The notes under the pieces: model-generated | What the model saw: the letters and a program-made list of their open reading frames with translations, nothing else | Database searches by the model: none | What the model was told of the DNA's origin: nothing | DNA from: Streptomyces sp. 71268 | GTDB taxonomy: Bacteria; Actinomycetota; Actinomycetes; Streptomycetales; Streptomycetaceae | Length of the DNA: 64,000 bases | Reading direction: 5' to 3' | NCBI RefSeq assembly: GCF_029392895.1 | Contig: NZ_CP114200.1 | Span: 248,001 to 312,000 of the forward strand | In this document: in pieces, positions 10,603 through 22,566 of the stretch | Position numbering within the stretch: the first letter of the stretch is position 1 | Layout: every line of letters begins with the position of its first letter | Translations under genes and position numbers: made by a program

Positions 10603-13600
10603 TCATTCGCGCTGGTCGAACAGCGCGAACAACTCCTCGTCCGTCACGGTCTCGCCGCTCGCCCAGGCGGCAGCCGTGTCCATCCCCGCCGTATGGGCAG
10701 TGGACAGCAGCGCGCGGAGCTGGGCCGTGACCCGCTCGTACCCCTCCGGCTCCGAGGCCGCCGCCGCGACCGCCGGCCGCAGCGCGGCGAGCCGCTCCGC
10801 GATGGGGTCCGGTGTCGCGGTGTCCTCGGTGTGGGTGCTGAGCGCGCGCAGGAGGTGGGAGGCGAGCGCCGCCGGCGTGGGGTGCTCGAAGGTGGCCGTG
10901 GCGGGCAGCCGTACGCCGGTGGCGATGTGCAGTTGGTTACGCAGCTCCACCCCGGCCAGTGAGTCGAACCCGATCTCCTTGAAGCCGTGCTCGGGATCGA
11001 TGGCGGCCGAGTCGGTGTGGCCGAGAACGGCGGCGGTCACGTCGCGCACCAACGCGCGGGCGGCCTCCGCCCGTTGTTCCTCGGGTAGCGCGGCGAACCG
11101 GTCGGCCCAGGCCTCGGGCGCTCGGCCCTCGCGCGCGCCGCCCGGGCCGGGCCGTCGCGCCGGGGTGCCGACCAGACCGCGCAGCATGGCGGGCGCCTCC
11201 TCGGGGTGGGCCCGGAACCTGGCGAGGTGGAGCGCCGCCGGGACGAGGAGGGCTCGCGGGTTGGCGAGCGCCGCGTCGAGGAGGGCGAGGCCGCGCTCCG
11301 CCGCGAGCGGGGCGACCCCGGCGCGGGCCCATCGCGTGCGGTCGGCGTTGGTGAGCGCGCCGCCCATGCCGCGCGGCGCGTCCCACAGGCCCCAGGCGAG
11401 GGATGTCGCGGGGAGCCCCCGGGCCGCGCGGTGTGCGGCCAGCGCGTCGAGGAAGGTGTTGCCCGCCGCGTAGTTGGCCTGTCCCGCGCCCCCGGTCAGG
11501 CCCGACAGCGAGGAGAAGAGTACGAACGCGGCCAGCGGACAGTTCTCGGTCAGCCGGTGCAGGTTCCAGGCGGCGTCCGTTTTGGGCCGCAGCACCGCCG
11601 CGAGTCGCTCGGGGGTGAGCGCGTCGAGGGTGCCGTCGTCGACGACACCGGCCGCGTGCACCACGGCGGTCAGCGGGTGGGCGCTCGGAAGGGTGGCCAG
11701 CAGCCGGGCGAGCGCCTCTTCGTCCGCGGCGTCCACGGACGAGACGGTCACCCGCGCGCCGTGCGCGGCGAGTTCGGCCGTGAGCCCGCGCGCGCCGGGC
11801 GCCTCCGGGCCGCGACGGCTGAGCAACAACAGGTGCCGCACCCCGTGCGCGGCCACCAGATGGCGGGCCACCAGCGAACCCAACCCGCCGGTCCCGCCCG
11901 TGACGAGGACGGTCCCGTGCGGATCGAGCGCGACCGCGACACCGCCGGCGGCCACCGCGCCCGCCGGGGCCGCGCCGGCGACACGTGCCGCGCTGCCCGC
12001 CACCGCCTCGTCACCCGCTCGGAGGTCGGCGTCGTCGCCGGCGGCACCGCGCGGGGGCGGAGGCGCGGCGACCGGCGGCCCCGCCGCGACCCCCGCCTGC
12101 GGCAGGTGTGCCAGGCGCGGTACGAGGAGGTGGCCGGCCCGCACCGCGAGCTGCGGTTCGCCGCTTGCGATGGCCACGGACAGGAGGGAGTCGTCGCCGG
12201 CCGGGTCGAGGTCGACCAGGGTGACACGGCCCGGGTGTTCGGTCTGCGCGCTACGGAGGAGGCCCCACAGCGGGGCGGCGGCGAGCGCCGGCACGTCCTC
12301 GCCCGGGCGGGTCGCGACGGCCCCCCGGGTCGCGACCACCAGCCGCGCCTGCACGAGGCGGTCGTCGCTCAGGAACCCCTGGACGAGTTCCAACACGCGC
12401 TCCGCCGTGCGGTGCGCCGCCTGCACCGGGTCGGCTTCGCCGGGCGCGGCCACCACCCTGGCAAGCACCACCTCGACGTTCGGCGTGACGTCCGGAGCCG
12501 ACGCTTCGCCCGACACCGTGAGCTCCACCATCGCGGGTGCGGGTGCGTCGGCGGCGGGGGCGGGCAGCGGCTCCCAGGCGACGGTGTACAGCGGCAGCGG
12601 ACCGCTCCCCTGGTCGCGCCCGGCGGCGGCGAGCTTGGCGATGCGTACGGGCCGCAGGGTGAGGGATCGTACGGAGACCACCGGCGCTCCGGTCAGGTCC
12701 GTGACCGTCAGGGCCACGGCGTCCGGGCCGGTGGGGTGGAGGCGGGCGCGGAGTTCGGTCGCTCCGGTGGCGTGCACCGTGACGCCGGCCCAGGCGAACG
12801 GGAGCCAGACCTCGTCGGGGTCTCCCCCGCGCGTGGCGTCCGCGGCCAGCGGGTGAAGTACGGCGTCCAGCAGCGCGGGGTGGATCGCGCACCGTTCGGC
12901 GACCGCGGACTGTTCCGCCGGGAGCCGCACCTCGACGTAGCGGTCCTCACCGTGTCGCCAGCAGGCCGTGAGGTTACGGAAGGCCGGGCCGTAGTCGTAC
13001 CCCCGCTCGGCCAGTTGGGCGTACACGTCGGGCACCGCGTCGGGCGTGGCATCGGCGGGCGGCCAGGCGGCCGGCTGGTCGGCACTGTTCTGGTCCCGGG
13101 GCTCCGGGGCCTGGGGGCCGAGCGCGCCCGAGGCGTGGCGCGTCCACGGGCCCGGCTCGCCGTCGGGCGGGTCCGCGCGGGCGTGCAGGGTCAGCGAGCG
13201 CTGGTCGCAGGCGTCCGGGGCGCCGACGGTGACCTGGATCTGGAGCGCGCCGTTGGCCGGCAGCGGCAACGGGGTCTCCAAGCTGAGGTCGACGACCTGC
13301 CCGGCCCCGACGTGCCGGGCCGTGGCCTGGGCCAGCTCCAGGAAGGCGGCGCCGGGGACGATGGCGGACTCGCCGACGGTGTGGTCGGCCAGCCAGGGGT
13401 GGGCGGCGAGCGAGATGCGGCCGGTGAGCACGGCCTCGTTCCGGTCGGCGAGCGGCACCGCGGCCGACAGCCAGAGGTGCTCCGCGCTCTCCAACCCGAG
13501 GCCGCGCGGGTCCGTGCGGGGCTGCTGGGCGAGCCAGTAGTGGTCGCGCTGGAACGCGTAGGTGGGCAACTCCACCCGCCGCGCGCCGGGGAAGAACGCG

Positions 13601-16600
13601 GTCAGGTCCAGCGGCGCGCCGTGCGCGTGCGCGCGCCCGAGGCCGGCGACGAGCGTTTCGGCCTCCGGCCGCCCGGCGCGCAGCAGGGCGTGGGCGGTGG
13701 ACGACTGGTTACGGAACGACTCGGCTGCCATGGCCGTGAGGGCCGCGTCGGGGCCCACCTCGACGAAGACGGTGGTGCCGCGCCCTTCGAGGGTGCGGAT
13801 GGCGTCGAGGAACCGTACGGGCTCGCGCACCTGGCGTACCCAGTAGTCGGGCGAGGTCAGTTCCGCCGCCGTCGCGAGTCGCCCAGTGAGCGTGGAGACG
13901 AGGGGGCGGCTCGGCGGACGCAGGTCGAGGCGGGTGAGCACGTCACGGAAGGGGGCGAGTGCCGGGTCCATGTGTGGGGAGTGGAAGGCGTGGCTGACGC
14001 GCAGGCGGCGGGTCTTGCGGCCCCGCGCGCGCCAGCGGTCGGCGACCTCGGTGGCGGTCTCCGCGTCTCCGGAGATCACCACGGCGTCGGGCCCGTTGAC
14101 GGCGGCCAGGGACACCCGGTCGGCGTGCTCGGCCAGCGACCGCACCACCTCCTCCTCGGTCGCCTGCACGGCGATCATCGCGCCCCCCGGGCGGGCCGCC
14201 TGCATGAGTCGGCCCCGGGCCGCGACCAGCGTCGCGGCGTCGGCGAGCGAGAGGACGCCGGCGAGGTGAGCGGCGGCGAGTTCGCCGACGGAGTGCCCGG
14301 CGAGCGCGTCGGGCACGAGCCCGTACCGCTCAAGGAGGTGGAAGAGGGCCACCTCGTGCGCGAAGAGGGCCGGCTGAGCGTACGCCGTCTGGTGCAGTTC
14401 GGTTGCGGGCCCGGCGCCGGGCGTCGCCCCGGGTGGGTGGTCGCGGGCGAACATGACCTCGCGCAGTGGGCGCTCCAGGTGCTCGTCGAACGCGTCGCAT
14501 ACGGTGTCCAGGGCCCGCGCGAACACCGGATGGGCTGCCGCCAGCTCCCGTCCCATCCCGGGATGTTGGGCTCCCTGGCCGGTGAACAGGAAGGCGGTGG
14601 CGCCGGCGTGGGAGGCGTCGCCGCGCACCAGGTTCGGCGCGCTCTCGCCACGGGCCAAGGCTTCGAGGCCGGTGTGGAACTCCTCGGGTGCCGCGCCGAA
14701 CACGATCGCGCGCCGTTCGAAGGCGGTACGGGTCGTGGCCAGCGAGTAGCCCACGTCGGACGGGGTCGCGGCGGGGTGGTCGGCGTGGAACTTGCGCAGT
14801 CGCGCCGCCTGTTCGCGCAGGGCGCGGTCGTCGCGGGCCGAGATCAGCCAGGGCAGCGGGACGGCCTCGCGCCCGGGGGCGTCGGCCGGGGTGGGTGGCG
14901 CCGCGCTGGTCCCGGTGTCGGGGGCGGCATGCGGTGGTTCTTCGAGCACCACGTGGGCGTTGGTACCGCTGATGCCGAACGACGAGACGGCCGCCCGGCG
15001 CGGCCGGTCGGTCTGTGGCCACGCGCGTGCCTCGGTGAGCAGGGCCACGCTTCCGGTGTCCCAGTCGACGTGGGGCGTGGGCTGGCGGGCGTGCAGGGTC
15101 CTGGGCAGCAGGCCGTGCCGCATGGCCTCGACCATCTTGATGATGCCGCCGACGCCGGCGGCCGACTGGGTGTGGCCGAGGTTGGACTTGAGGGAGCCCA
15201 GGTAGACGGGTTCCGCGTCGCGCCGGTCGCGGCCGTAGGTGGCGAGCACGGCCTCGGCCTCGATGGGGTCGCCCAGCGCGGTGCCGGTGCCGTGGGCCTC
15301 GACCACGTCGACGTCGCCCGTGCCCAGGCCGGCGTCGGCGAGTGCCTGGTGGATGACGCGCTGCTGGGCCGGCCCGTGGGGCGCGGTGAGGCCGTTGGAC
15401 GCCCCGTCCTGGTTGACCGCGGTGCCGCGCACGACGGCGAGCACGCGGTGGCCGTTGCGGTGCGCGTCCCGTACGCGTTCGAGCATGAGGAGTCCGACGC
15501 CCTCGGCCCATCCGGTGCCGTCGGCATCGGCCCCGAAGGGTTTGCAGCGCCCGTCGGGCGACAGGCCGCGCTGTCGGGAGAACTCCAGGAACATGCCCGG
15601 CGTCGCCATCACGGTCACGCCGCCGGCCAGGGCGAGTTCCGTCTCGCCCTGGCGCAGTGAGCGCACCGCCAGGTGGAGGGCGACCAACGAGGAGGAACAG
15701 GCGGTGTCCACCGTGACGGCGGGGCCGGTCAGGCCCAGGTGGTAGGCGATGCGCCCGGACAGGACGCTGGTGTGGCCGCCGGTGAGCAGGTGCCCCTCGA
15801 CGCCCCGCGGGGCGTCGTGCATGCGCGGTCCGTAGTCGAGTGCGGTGCCGCCGACGAAGACGCCGGTGGCGCTGGAGCGCAGTGCGGTCGGGTCGATGCC
15901 GGTGCGTTCGGCCGCCTCCCAGGCCACTTCGAGCAGCAGCCGCTGCTGGGGGTCCATGCCGCGCGCCTCACGCGGCGAGATGCCGAAGAAGGCCGCGTCG
16001 AAGCTGCCGGCGTCGTGCAGGAATCCGCCCTGCCTGGCGTAGCTCTTGCCCGGCCGCTCCGGGTCCGGGTCGTACAGCCCCTCATCCCAGCCGCGCCCGG
16101 TGGGGAAACCCGTGATCGCGTCCCGTCCATCGGCGACCAGCCGCCACAGGTCGGCGGGCGAGGCGACGTCGCCGGGGTAGCGGCAGGCCATGCCGACGAT
16201 GGCGATGTCGTCGCGGTCCACGGCGGCCGGGGCGGTTCGGTCGCGGGAGGTGGCCGGGGCGGTTGGGGTGGCGCGCGTGGCGGGGGCCAGGGCGGCGCTG
16301 AGGTGGCGCTCCAGGTGCTCGATGGTGGGGTGGTCGAACAGCAGCGAGGAGGGCAGCCGGAGTCCGGTGGCCCGGCCGAGCCGGTTGCGCAGGTCGATGG
16401 CGCCCAGCGAGTCGAAGCCCAGGTCCTTGAAGGTCCGCCGGGCGTCGACGTCGTCCGGTTCGTACGCCAGGACCTGGGCGACCTGGGTGCGGATGAGGGC
16501 GGCCACGGCGCGGCGTCGGTCGTCCGCGGCTGGCGCGGTGAGCTGGGCGCGCGGCGGGGCGTCGGCGTCTTCCGGTTCGGGCGTCTCGTACGCTTCGTGG

Positions 16601-19344
16601 CTGTGCCCGCCGGGCCAGTAGCGCTGCCGCTGGAAGGGGTAGGTGGGCAGGTCAGTACGGGTGGCGTCGGTGTCGCGGAAGGCAGCGGTCCAGTCGACGG
16701 TGACGCCGTGCACGTACGCCTCGGCCAGCGAGGTCAGGAAGCGGTGCTGGCCGCTTTCGCCCCGGCGCAGGGAGCCGATGGCCGCCGTGTGTTCGGCGCC
16801 GCGTGCCTCGATGCTCTGCTCGATGCCGTGCACGAGCACGGGGTGCGGTGACAGTTCGACGAACACGGCGTCGCCCGCGTCGAGCACCGCGTCGATGGTC
16901 TGCGCGAAGTGGACGGTTCCGCGCAGGTTCTCGTACCAGTACCGGGGGTCCAGTTCGGTGCCGCGCAGGAGCCGTGCCGTGACAGTGGAGTAGAGCGGGA
17001 TCGTCGTCGGGCGCGGTGCGATGTCGGCCAGCGCCCTCACCAACCGCGCGCGTACGGGTTCGACCTGGGCCGAGTGGGACGCGTAGTCCACCGGGACGCA
17101 GCGGGCGCGCACGCCGTCGGCGACGCACCTGGCCACGAGTTCGGTGGCCGCGTCGGCCTCGCCGGAGACGACGACGGACGCGGGGCCGTTGACGGCGGCC
17201 AGCGACAGCCGACCGTCCCAGGCGGCGATCCGCTCGGTGGCCTCGTCGGGGCTCAACGCCAGGGAGACCATGGCGCCACCGCCGGCGATGGCGCCGACGA
17301 CCTGCGAGCGCAGCGCCACCACGCGCGCCGCGTCCCGCAGCGAGAGGGCGCCGGCCACGCAGGCGGCGGCCGCCTCGCCCTGGGAGGCACCGATGACGGC
17401 CGACGGGACCACGCCGTGGTCCTGCCACAGGGAGGCCAGGGAGACCATCACGGCGAACAGCGCGGGCTGTACGACGTCCACGCGCGTCAGCGGGGGCGCG
17501 CCAGGCGCCTGGCGCAGCACGGCTTCCAGGTCCCAGTCCACGAACTCGGCGAGGGCCTCGGCGCACTCGGCCATCCGACGGGCGAAGGTCGGTGCCTGGT
17601 CCCAGAGTTCGGTGGCCATGCCGGCCCACTGCGAGCCCTGGCCGGGAAAGACGAAGACCACCCGCTGGCCGGCCGGTCCGGCGCCGCCCACCGGGGGCTC
17701 GACCAGGTCCGGCGCCGACTCGCCGCGTGCCAGCCCGGCGAGGGCGGCGGCGCGGCGCGCGGGGTCGGCGGCGACGATGACCGCCCGGTGTTCGAAGGGG
17801 GTGCGCCCGGTGGCGAGGGACCAGCCGATGTCGCACGGGCGCGGCGCCGGATCCTCCGCGACGCGGTCGGCCAGCCGCCGGGCCTGCGCGCGCAGGGCGC
17901 GCGGGTCGCGGCCGGAGAGCACCCAGGGCAGCCAGGCCGGCGCCGTCGGCGCCGCGTCCGTCTCGCGCACCGCGTCCGTCTCGCGCGCCACGCGGGAGCG
18001 GGCGGCCGAGGCTGCCGCCGGGCGGGCGGTCGCGGGCGGCGGCGCGGTGCGGGCGATGGCGGTTGGCGCGTCGCCGAGCACCACGTGGCAGTTGGTGCCG
18101 CCCATGCCGAAGGCGCTCACCCCGGCCACCAGTTGGCCGTCCGGCGCGGGCCACGGCTCCGCCTCGCGCTGGACGGCGATGCCGAGTTCGGCCAGCGGGA
18201 TGTCCGGGTGCGGGGTGCGGAAGTTGAGGCTGGGCGTGAGACGTCGGTGGTGGAGGCTGAGCAGCGTCTTCACCAGCCCGACGATTCCCGCGGAGCCTTC
18301 CAGGTGGCCCACGTTGGTCTTGGCCGAGCCGACGCGCAGCGGCGCCCGCGCGGAGGGCCCGTCGGCGCGGGCGGCGCCGAGGGCCGCGGCCTCGATCGGG
18401 TCGCCGACGGGGGTCCCCGTGCCGTGCAGCTCGACGTACTGGGCGTCGGCCGGGGTCAGCCCCGCGCGGGCGTAGGCCAGGCGGAGCACCTGCTCCTGGG
18501 CGGCTCGGCTGGGCACGGTCAGACCGGTGGAGGTGCCGTCGTTGTTGACGGCGCTGCCACGGATGACGCCGTAGACGCGGTCGCCGTCGGCGACGGCGCG
18601 GCGCAGTGGTTTGAGGACCGCGACGCAACCACCCTCGCCGCGCACGTAACCGTTGGCCCGGGCGTCGAAGACGTAGCAGCGGCCGTCGGGTGAGAGGGCG
18701 CCGAGTCGCTCGGACGTCGCCGTGCTGTCGCTGGTGAGGATGAGGTTGACGCCGCCGACGAGCGCGAGTTCCGACTCGCCGGTGCGCAGGCTGGTGACGG
18801 CCAGGTGGGCGGCGACCAGGGAGGAGGACTGGCCTGCGTCGAGGGTGAGGCTCGGACCGCGCAGGCCGAGGAGGTAGGACACCCGGTTGGCGAGGAGGCT
18901 GCGGTGGGTGCCGGTCATGGAGTGGCGGGAGACGGCCTCGGGGTCGCCGTGGTGCAGCACGCTGGCGTAGTCGCTCCACATGGCGCCGACGTACACCCCG
19001 GTCGGGCTGCCGCGGAGCGTGCCGGCGACGATCGCGGCGTCCTCCAAAGCCTCCCAGGCCAGTTCGAGGACGAGACGCTGCTGGGGGTCCATGGCCACGG
19101 CCTCGCGCGGTGAGATGCCGAAGAAGGCCGGGTCGAAGGCGTCCACCTGGTCCAGGTAGCCGCCGAGTGGCCCGCGCTGGCCGGGCGCGACGGCGAGGCT
19201 GGGCCGCCGCCGTACGGGGGGCTCGCCGATCGCGTGTCGCCCCTCGGTGAGCAATCGCCAGAAGGCCGCGGGCCCCGGCGCCCCGGGCAGCCTGCATGCC
19301 AGTCCGACGACGGCGACTGGTTCTTCCTGCGCTCCGCCCGTCAC
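10603..19344 (-). CDS. Type I modular PKS B (KSQ-AT-ACP loading module, KS-AT-DH-KR-ACP module)
   Basis: Complete two-module synthase of 2,913 residues. Order by approximate residue: KSQ 10-425, AT 560-870, ACP (GFDS near 977), KS 1043-1470 (TACSS, Cys1216), AT 1575-1890, DH about 1920-2190, KR about 2480-2680, ACP (GFDS near 2794), short acidic C-terminal tail typical of a docking element. Gln172 replaces the first KS cysteine (DAGQSS), so this is another chain-initiating protein. The loading AT has YASH (methylmalonyl signature, propionyl starter inferred) but GASQGE where GHSQGE is usual. The extension AT has GHSVGE and HAFH (malonyl). The KR keeps Ser, Tyr and Asn catalytic residues and a VDD motif (B-type). 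The DH motif has Glu where Gly is usual. The partner downstream synthase is not in the window; PKS A cannot accept this chain because it too starts with KSQ. Confidence 0.96.
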   Translation of the reverse strand: MTGGAQEEPVAVVGLACRLPGAPGPAAFWRLLTEGRHAIGEPPVRRRPSLAVAPGQRGPLGGYLDQVDAFDPAFFGISPREAVAMDPQQRLVLELAWEALEDAAIVAGTLRGSPTGVYVGAMWSDYASVLHHGDPEAVSRHSMTGTHRSLLANRVSYLLGLRGPSLTLDAGQSSSLVAAHLAVTSLRTGESELALVGGVNLILTSDSTATSERLGALSPDGRCYVFDARANGYVRGEGGCVAVLKPLRRAVADGDRVYGVIRGSAVNNDGTSTGLTVPSRAAQEQVLRLAYARAGLTPADAQYVELHGTGTPVGDPIEAAALGAARADGPSARAPLRVGSAKTNVGHLEGSAGIVGLVKTLLSLHHRRLTPSLNFRTPHPDIPLAELGIAVQREAEPWPAPDGQLVAGVSAFGMGGTNCHVVLGDAPTAIARTAPPPATARPAAASAARSRVARETDAVRETDAAPTAPAWLPWVLSGRDPRALRAQARRLADRVAEDPAPRPCDIGWSLATGRTPFEHRAVIVAADPARRAAALAGLARGESAPDLVEPPVGGAGPAGQRVVFVFPGQGSQWAGMATELWDQAPTFARRMAECAEALAEFVDWDLEAVLRQAPGAPPLTRVDVVQPALFAVMVSLASLWQDHGVVPSAVIGASQGEAAAACVAGALSLRDAARVVALRSQVVGAIAGGGAMVSLALSPDEATERIAAWDGRLSLAAVNGPASVVVSGEADAATELVARCVADGVRARCVPVDYASHSAQVEPVRARLVRALADIAPRPTTIPLYSTVTARLLRGTELDPRYWYENLRGTVHFAQTIDAVLDAGDAVFVELSPHPVLVHGIEQSIEARGAEHTAAIGSLRRGESGQHRFLTSLAEAYVHGVTVDWTAAFRDTDATRTDLPTYPFQRQRYWPGGHSHEAYETPEPEDADAPPRAQLTAPAADDRRRAVAALIRTQVAQVLAYEPDDVDARRTFKDLGFDSLGAIDLRNRLGRATGLRLPSSLLFDHPTIEHLERHLSAALAPATRATPTAPATSRDRTAPAAVDRDDIAIVGMACRYPGDVASPADLWRLVADGRDAITGFPTGRGWDEGLYDPDPERPGKSYARQGGFLHDAGSFDAAFFGISPREARGMDPQQRLLLEVAWEAAERTGIDPTALRSSATGVFVGGTALDYGPRMHDAPRGVEGHLLTGGHTSVLSGRIAYHLGLTGPAVTVDTACSSSLVALHLAVRSLRQGETELALAGGVTVMATPGMFLEFSRQRGLSPDGRCKPFGADADGTGWAEGVGLLMLERVRDAHRNGHRVLAVVRGTAVNQDGASNGLTAPHGPAQQRVIHQALADAGLGTGDVDVVEAHGTGTALGDPIEAEAVLATYGRDRRDAEPVYLGSLKSNLGHTQSAAGVGGIIKMVEAMRHGLLPRTLHARQPTPHVDWDTGSVALLTEARAWPQTDRPRRAAVSSFGISGTNAHVVLEEPPHAAPDTGTSAAPPTPADAPGREAVPLPWLISARDDRALREQAARLRKFHADHPAATPSDVGYSLATTRTAFERRAIVFGAAPEEFHTGLEALARGESAPNLVRGDASHAGATAFLFTGQGAQHPGMGRELAAAHPVFARALDTVCDAFDEHLERPLREVMFARDHPPGATPGAGPATELHQTAYAQPALFAHEVALFHLLERYGLVPDALAGHSVGELAAAHLAGVLSLADAATLVAARGRLMQAARPGGAMIAVQATEEEVVRSLAEHADRVSLAAVNGPDAVVISGDAETATEVADRWRARGRKTRRLRVSHAFHSPHMDPALAPFRDVLTRLDLRPPSRPLVSTLTGRLATAAELTSPDYWVRQVREPVRFLDAIRTLEGRGTTVFVEVGPDAALTAMAAESFRNQSSTAHALLRAGRPEAETLVAGLGRAHAHGAPLDLTAFFPGARRVELPTYAFQRDHYWLAQQPRTDPRGLGLESAEHLWLSAAVPLADRNEAVLTGRISLAAHPWLADHTVGESAIVPGAAFLELAQATARHVGAGQVVDLSLETPLPLPANGALQIQVTVGAPDACDQRSLTLHARADPPDGEPGPWTRHASGALGPQAPEPRDQNSADQPAAWPPADATPDAVPDVYAQLAERGYDYGPAFRNLTACWRHGEDRYVEVRLPAEQSAVAERCAIHPALLDAVLHPLAADATRGGDPDEVWLPFAWAGVTVHATGATELRARLHPTGPDAVALTVTDLTGAPVVSVRSLTLRPVRIAKLAAAGRDQGSGPLPLYTVAWEPLPAPAADAPAPAMVELTVSGEASAPDVTPNVEVVLARVVAAPGEADPVQAAHRTAERVLELVQGFLSDDRLVQARLVVATRGAVATRPGEDVPALAAAPLWGLLRSAQTEHPGRVTLVDLDPAGDDSLLSVAIASGEPQLAVRAGHLLVPRLAHLPQAGVAAGPPVAAPPPPRGAAGDDADLRAGDEAVAGSAARVAGAAPAGAVAAGGVAVALDPHGTVLVTGGTGGLGSLVARHLVAAHGVRHLLLLSRRGPEAPGARGLTAELAAHGARVTVSSVDAADEEALARLLATLPSAHPLTAVVHAAGVVDDGTLDALTPERLAAVLRPKTDAAWNLHRLTENCPLAAFVLFSSLSGLTGGAGQANYAAGNTFLDALAAHRAARGLPATSLAWGLWDAPRGMGGALTNADRTRWARAGVAPLAAERGLALLDAALANPRALLVPAALHLARFRAHPEEAPAMLRGLVGTPARRPGPGGAREGRAPEAWADRFAALPEEQRAEAARALVRDVTAAVLGHTDSAAIDPEHGFKEIGFDSLAGVELRNQLHIATGVRLPATATFEHPTPAALASHLLRALSTHTEDTATPDPIAERLAALRPAVAAAASEPEGYERVTAQLRALLSTAHTAGMDTAAAWASGETVTDEELFALFDQRE

Positions 19345-19454
19345 TGAACGTCCCTCCCCCGCCGTGCTTTGAGTGGAGGCTGACGAGCCCGGGCCCGTGG
19401 CACACGCGCCGTGGCGCGCCGGGTGGTTCCTGGGGTCGGCTGCCAGCTCTCCGC

Positions 19455-19479
19455 GATCACCCCACCCTTCAGGGTGATC
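19455..19479. promoter_or_regulatory. Inverted repeat upstream of PKS B
   Basis: GATCACCC (19455-19462) and GGGTGATC (19472-19479) form perfect 8-bp arms 110 bp before the PKS B start. A third copy of GATCACCC lies at 19573-19580. This fits an operator in the PKS B promoter; the regulator is unknown. The rest of the 402-bp gap (19345-19746) holds only degenerate short GCGACG/GCGATG repeats near 19625-19715 and no gene. Confidence 0.45.
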
Positions 19480-19746
19480 ACTCTCTGCCTTCAGATGCTC
19501 ACACGGAGGCAGGGAAAAAATCGCCTCCCTGGCCGGATATCTACGTCAAGTTGACCAACACGCCGACCAGTTGATCACCCACAGGAGGTAGCTCAGGGAT
19601 GAGCGTGTCGGGACGGTCAACGCGCGGCGCCCCGCGCGACGCGACGGGCGACGCCCCGCGATGTGCCGTGTTGCCCAGCGATGCACGCGAGGCGACGCGA
19701 TGTACCGCGAGGTGGCGAAAGTGCCGTGCTCCGAAGGGAGTTCGAC

Positions 19747-20823
19747 TCACCGGCGTACGCCGGTGCTTGGCGGGGGCGGTGCGGCGCGGGCGAGGCCGAG
19801 GCGTTCGAGGATGGGCGCGTCGCTGAAGCGGAAGAGGTCCAGGCTCCCTCCCGCCTCCCCCGACTCGCGGGGGTCGGCCACCTCGATCGCCAGCTCGGTC
19901 CAGGAGGGCACGGCCACCAGGTCGCCGCGCGCGACGGAGTGGGGTCGACCGTTCAGGGTGAGGGTGCCGGAGCCCGCGAAGACCTGCCAGACGCTGGAGC
20001 CCGCCTCGCGGGTGGGCGCGCCGCGCGCTCCGGCGGCGAACCGGTGCGCCTCCAGTCGGATGGTGGCCAGGGCGTCGCCGCCGGTGGCGGGATTGGTGAA
20101 GCGGACCGCGGCGTGCCCTGGTTCCACGCCGGCGGCCAGGTCGAGTTGGGCGGCGAGCGCGGCGTCGGTGTGCGCCCAGCGGTAGGCGGTCAGCGGCGAG
20201 TGCGCGGGTGCCGGGACGCCCAGGGGGCGCAGTCCGGGGTGTGCCCACAGCCGCTCGGCCCGGGACCGCTCGGGTGTGGAGCAGTCGTCCAGGCCGTCCG
20301 GCCCGTACTCGAAGAACCCGGCGTCCAGGTGGTGCACGAAGGGGATGTCGAGCCCGTCCAGCCAGGTCATGGGGGTGGAGCGGGGGTTGTGATGGGCGTG
20401 GAAGCACATGCCGGGCGTCAGCAGCAGGTCGCCCCTGCGCATGGCGACCGGGTCACCGTCCACGACGGTCCACACGCCCTCACCCTCCAGGACGAAGCGG
20501 AACGCGCTCTGGCTGTGTCGGTGCGGCGGTGCCACCTCGCGCGGCCCCAGGTACTGGACGGCCGCCCACAGGGTCGGCGTGGCGAAGGGCTGCCCGGCCA
20601 GGCCGGGGTTGGCCAGGGCGATGGCGCGGCGTTCACCGCCTCGGCCGACCGGGACCAGGTCGCCGGCGCGTGCCGCCAGGGGGTGCAGCCGCGCCCAGCG
20701 CCACAGGTGGGGGACGGCGCGCGGGGTGGGTGTCGGCGGCATCAGCCCCTCACGGACCCTCCACAGCGGGACCAGGTCGGCCTGTTCGAAGTCCTGGTAG
20801 AGGCGTTGCTCCTCGGGTGTCAT
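19747..20823 (-). CDS. Gentisate 1,2-dioxygenase-like bicupin protein
   Basis: Two-cupin ring-cleavage dioxygenase of 358 residues, the usual length for gentisate 1,2-dioxygenase, which opens gentisate to maleylpyruvate with Fe(II). ATG at 20823 follows AGGAGG. The N-terminal cupin has the metal-binding PPHRHSQ stretch (HxH) near residue 100 and a later HAHHN; the second cupin (about 235-340) ends in a proline-rich tail. The gene lies 129 bp downstream of an aromatic-ring hydroxylase on the same strand, which matches the 3-hydroxybenzoate to gentisate route. Maleylpyruvate isomerase and hydrolase genes are not in the window, so the route is incomplete here. A 1-hydroxy-2-naphthoate or salicylate dioxygenase of the same family is possible. 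Confidence 0.85.
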   Translation of the reverse strand: MTPEEQRLYQDFEQADLVPLWRVREGLMPPTPTPRAVPHLWRWARLHPLAARAGDLVPVGRGGERRAIALANPGLAGQPFATPTLWAAVQYLGPREVAPPHRHSQSAFRFVLEGEGVWTVVDGDPVAMRRGDLLLTPGMCFHAHHNPRSTPMTWLDGLDIPFVHHLDAGFFEYGPDGLDDCSTPERSRAERLWAHPGLRPLGVPAPAHSPLTAYRWAHTDAALAAQLDLAAGVEPGHAAVRFTNPATGGDALATIRLEAHRFAAGARGAPTREAGSSVWQVFAGSGTLTLNGRPHSVARGDLVAVPSWTELAIEVADPRESGEAGGSLDLFRFSDAPILERLGLARAAPPPPSTGVRR

Positions 20824-20952
20824 AGGGCCTCCTGCGCTGGGTGGGCGGGGGCGGTGCTCGGCGGCCGGCGCTGGTGGCGCGCCGTCGGTGCCGGCGGGGA
20901 ACACGGCGGGGTCGCCCGCTGGATCGCCTGGTCCGGTGGCGTGGGCGGGCGC

Positions 20953-22140
20953 TCAGCGGGCGGTGGGTTGGTAGAGCCAGTCCAGGTCGGTGTAGTCGTC
21001 GGGGGCGCGGCGAGCGAAGAGGCGGTCGCGCAAGGCCGGGATGACCGGGCCGTCGTCGTGCCACACCTCGCCCCAGGCGCGGGCCAGCCGTTGTACGGTC
21101 GCGGTTCTGGGGATGCGCTCGGCCTGGTAGGCGGCGAACGCGGCGGGGGCCTTCCCGTCGTGCGCCACCAGGTGGCGGGCCAGGCACTCGGCGTCCTCGA
21201 TGGCCTGGCAGGCGCCCTGGGCGAGGTACTGGAGCATGGGGTGGGCCGCGTCGCCGAGCAGGGTGACGCGGCCCGTGGTCCAGTTGTCGATCGGGGCGCG
21301 GTCGTACATCGGCCAGCGGCGGTGGGTGCCGAGCAGGGCGACCGCCGCGCGGACCTGCTCGGCACCGTCGGCGAAGTGCTCCCACAGTTCGTCGGCGGTG
21401 CCCCAGTCGTCGCTGGCCGCGATCTCGGGCCGGTAGCGGCGGCTGCGGAAGACGGCCACCTGGTTGTGCAACTCGCCGCGTCGTATGGGGTACTGCACCA
21501 GGTGCTTGCCTGGTCCGATCCAGACGAGTTCGTCGTCGGGCCGCACGCTGTCGGGCAGGTCGTCGGCCGGGACGGTGCCGCGATAGGCGACGTACCCCGA
21601 GCACAGCGGCGCGTCGTCGGCCACCAGCGCGCGGGTGCGCGACCACAGGCCGTCGGCGCCGATCACCGCCTCGCACGCGTACGTCTCACCGTCGGCGAAC
21701 CGGACGGTCGCCGACTCGCCCTCGGCGTCGCGCACCTCGACGACCTCCCGCCCCGACTCCAGGGTGACGCGCCCGTGGGCGCGGCAGGCGGCGAGCAGGA
21801 TGTCGAGGAGGTCGCCCCGGTGCAGCACGGTGTACGGCTGGCCGTAGCGCGCCCGGAAGGCGTCACCGAGGTCGACGGTGGTCAGCCGGCGGCCGGAGTC
21901 GGCGTGGAGGAAGACCAGGTTGCGGGGGTAGACGGCCACGGCGGCGAGGTCGGGGCCGAGGTCCAGCGCGGTGAGCACGCGCAGCGCGTTCGGGGCGAGT
22001 TGGATGCCGGCGCCCAACTCGCCGAACGCCGGGGCCTGTTCCACGATGTGGACGTCGAAGCCCGCCCGGGCCAGGCAGAGGCCGGCGGTCATGCCGCCGA
22101 TGCCGCCGCCGATGATCAGAAAGGGCACACGTACGCCCAC
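20953..22140 (-). CDS. FAD-dependent aromatic hydroxylase, 3-hydroxybenzoate 6-hydroxylase or salicylate hydroxylase type
   Basis: Group A flavin monooxygenase of 395 residues. The GTG at 22140 follows GGGAGG at good distance. The dinucleotide-binding GGGIGG is at the very N terminus, the DG motif (GADGLWS) near residue 165, and the second FAD motif GDAAHPM near residue 290. The C-terminal stretch with the DYTDLDWLY ending resembles 3-hydroxybenzoate 6-hydroxylases. It would make gentisate using NAD(P)H and oxygen, feeding the dioxygenase encoded next. It is divergent from the IclR gene at 22567, a classical layout for aromatic catabolism. A salicylate 1- or 5-hydroxylase cannot be ruled out from sequence alone. 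Confidence 0.85.
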   Translation of the reverse strand: MGVRVPFLIIGGGIGGMTAGLCLARAGFDVHIVEQAPAFGELGAGIQLAPNALRVLTALDLGPDLAAVAVYPRNLVFLHADSGRRLTTVDLGDAFRARYGQPYTVLHRGDLLDILLAACRAHGRVTLESGREVVEVRDAEGESATVRFADGETYACEAVIGADGLWSRTRALVADDAPLCSGYVAYRGTVPADDLPDSVRPDDELVWIGPGKHLVQYPIRRGELHNQVAVFRSRRYRPEIAASDDWGTADELWEHFADGAEQVRAAVALLGTHRRWPMYDRAPIDNWTTGRVTLLGDAAHPMLQYLAQGACQAIEDAECLARHLVAHDGKAPAAFAAYQAERIPRTATVQRLARAWGEVWHDDGPVIPALRDRLFARRAPDDYTDLDWLYQPTAR

Positions 22141-22566
22141 TCCCACCTCCCGTTGGCCGTCCCGGGACGCCGTCCGGCGCCGTTGCCGGGGGTTCGCGCG
22201 GAGGACGAGCCGGCGTGCGGCCGGGCGCGCGTCCATCCCCCGCGTGGGCGCGCACCCGGCACGTGGGTGGCGCCGCCACCGTCCGCCCCGTGTCGGACGC
22301 CGGGCACACCACCGCTCCTGGCGGTCCGCGTCGCGACCGGCGCCGGCCCGCGCCGGCTCGTCGCCTTTGACCCGGTCGGCCCGGTGGCTGTCGACCGGGG
22401 TCCGCGAGGCGACGAGGACTCAACTGCTCGGACAGATCGGCGCGTTACGTGTCACGATGAGGAACACCGACCCGGATACTGCTACATGTTGACGGCTGTC
22501 GCAAGAGCGCCTTCGGCCGTCCACAGCCCTACGGAACCAGGGGTCCCCTGCGCTACGGTGCAGTCC
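22141..22566. promoter_or_regulatory. Divergent promoter region between the hydroxylase and IclR genes
   Basis: A 426-bp gap between divergently read genes, with no coding sequence. It should hold both promoters and the IclR-type operator; I could not pick out a convincing palindrome. Confidence 0.45.

Noticed and set aside
11206..15660. Very long rightward open frame (about 1,480 codons) opposite PKS B
   Set aside because: Arg/Gly/Val-rich translation with no domain and complementary to catalytic KS, AT and KR motifs; a GC-driven shadow.
19663..22566. Rightward open frame that runs through the gentisate genes into the IclR gene
   Set aside because: Only the last 272 residues have coding character; the start of the IclR gene is ATG 22567.
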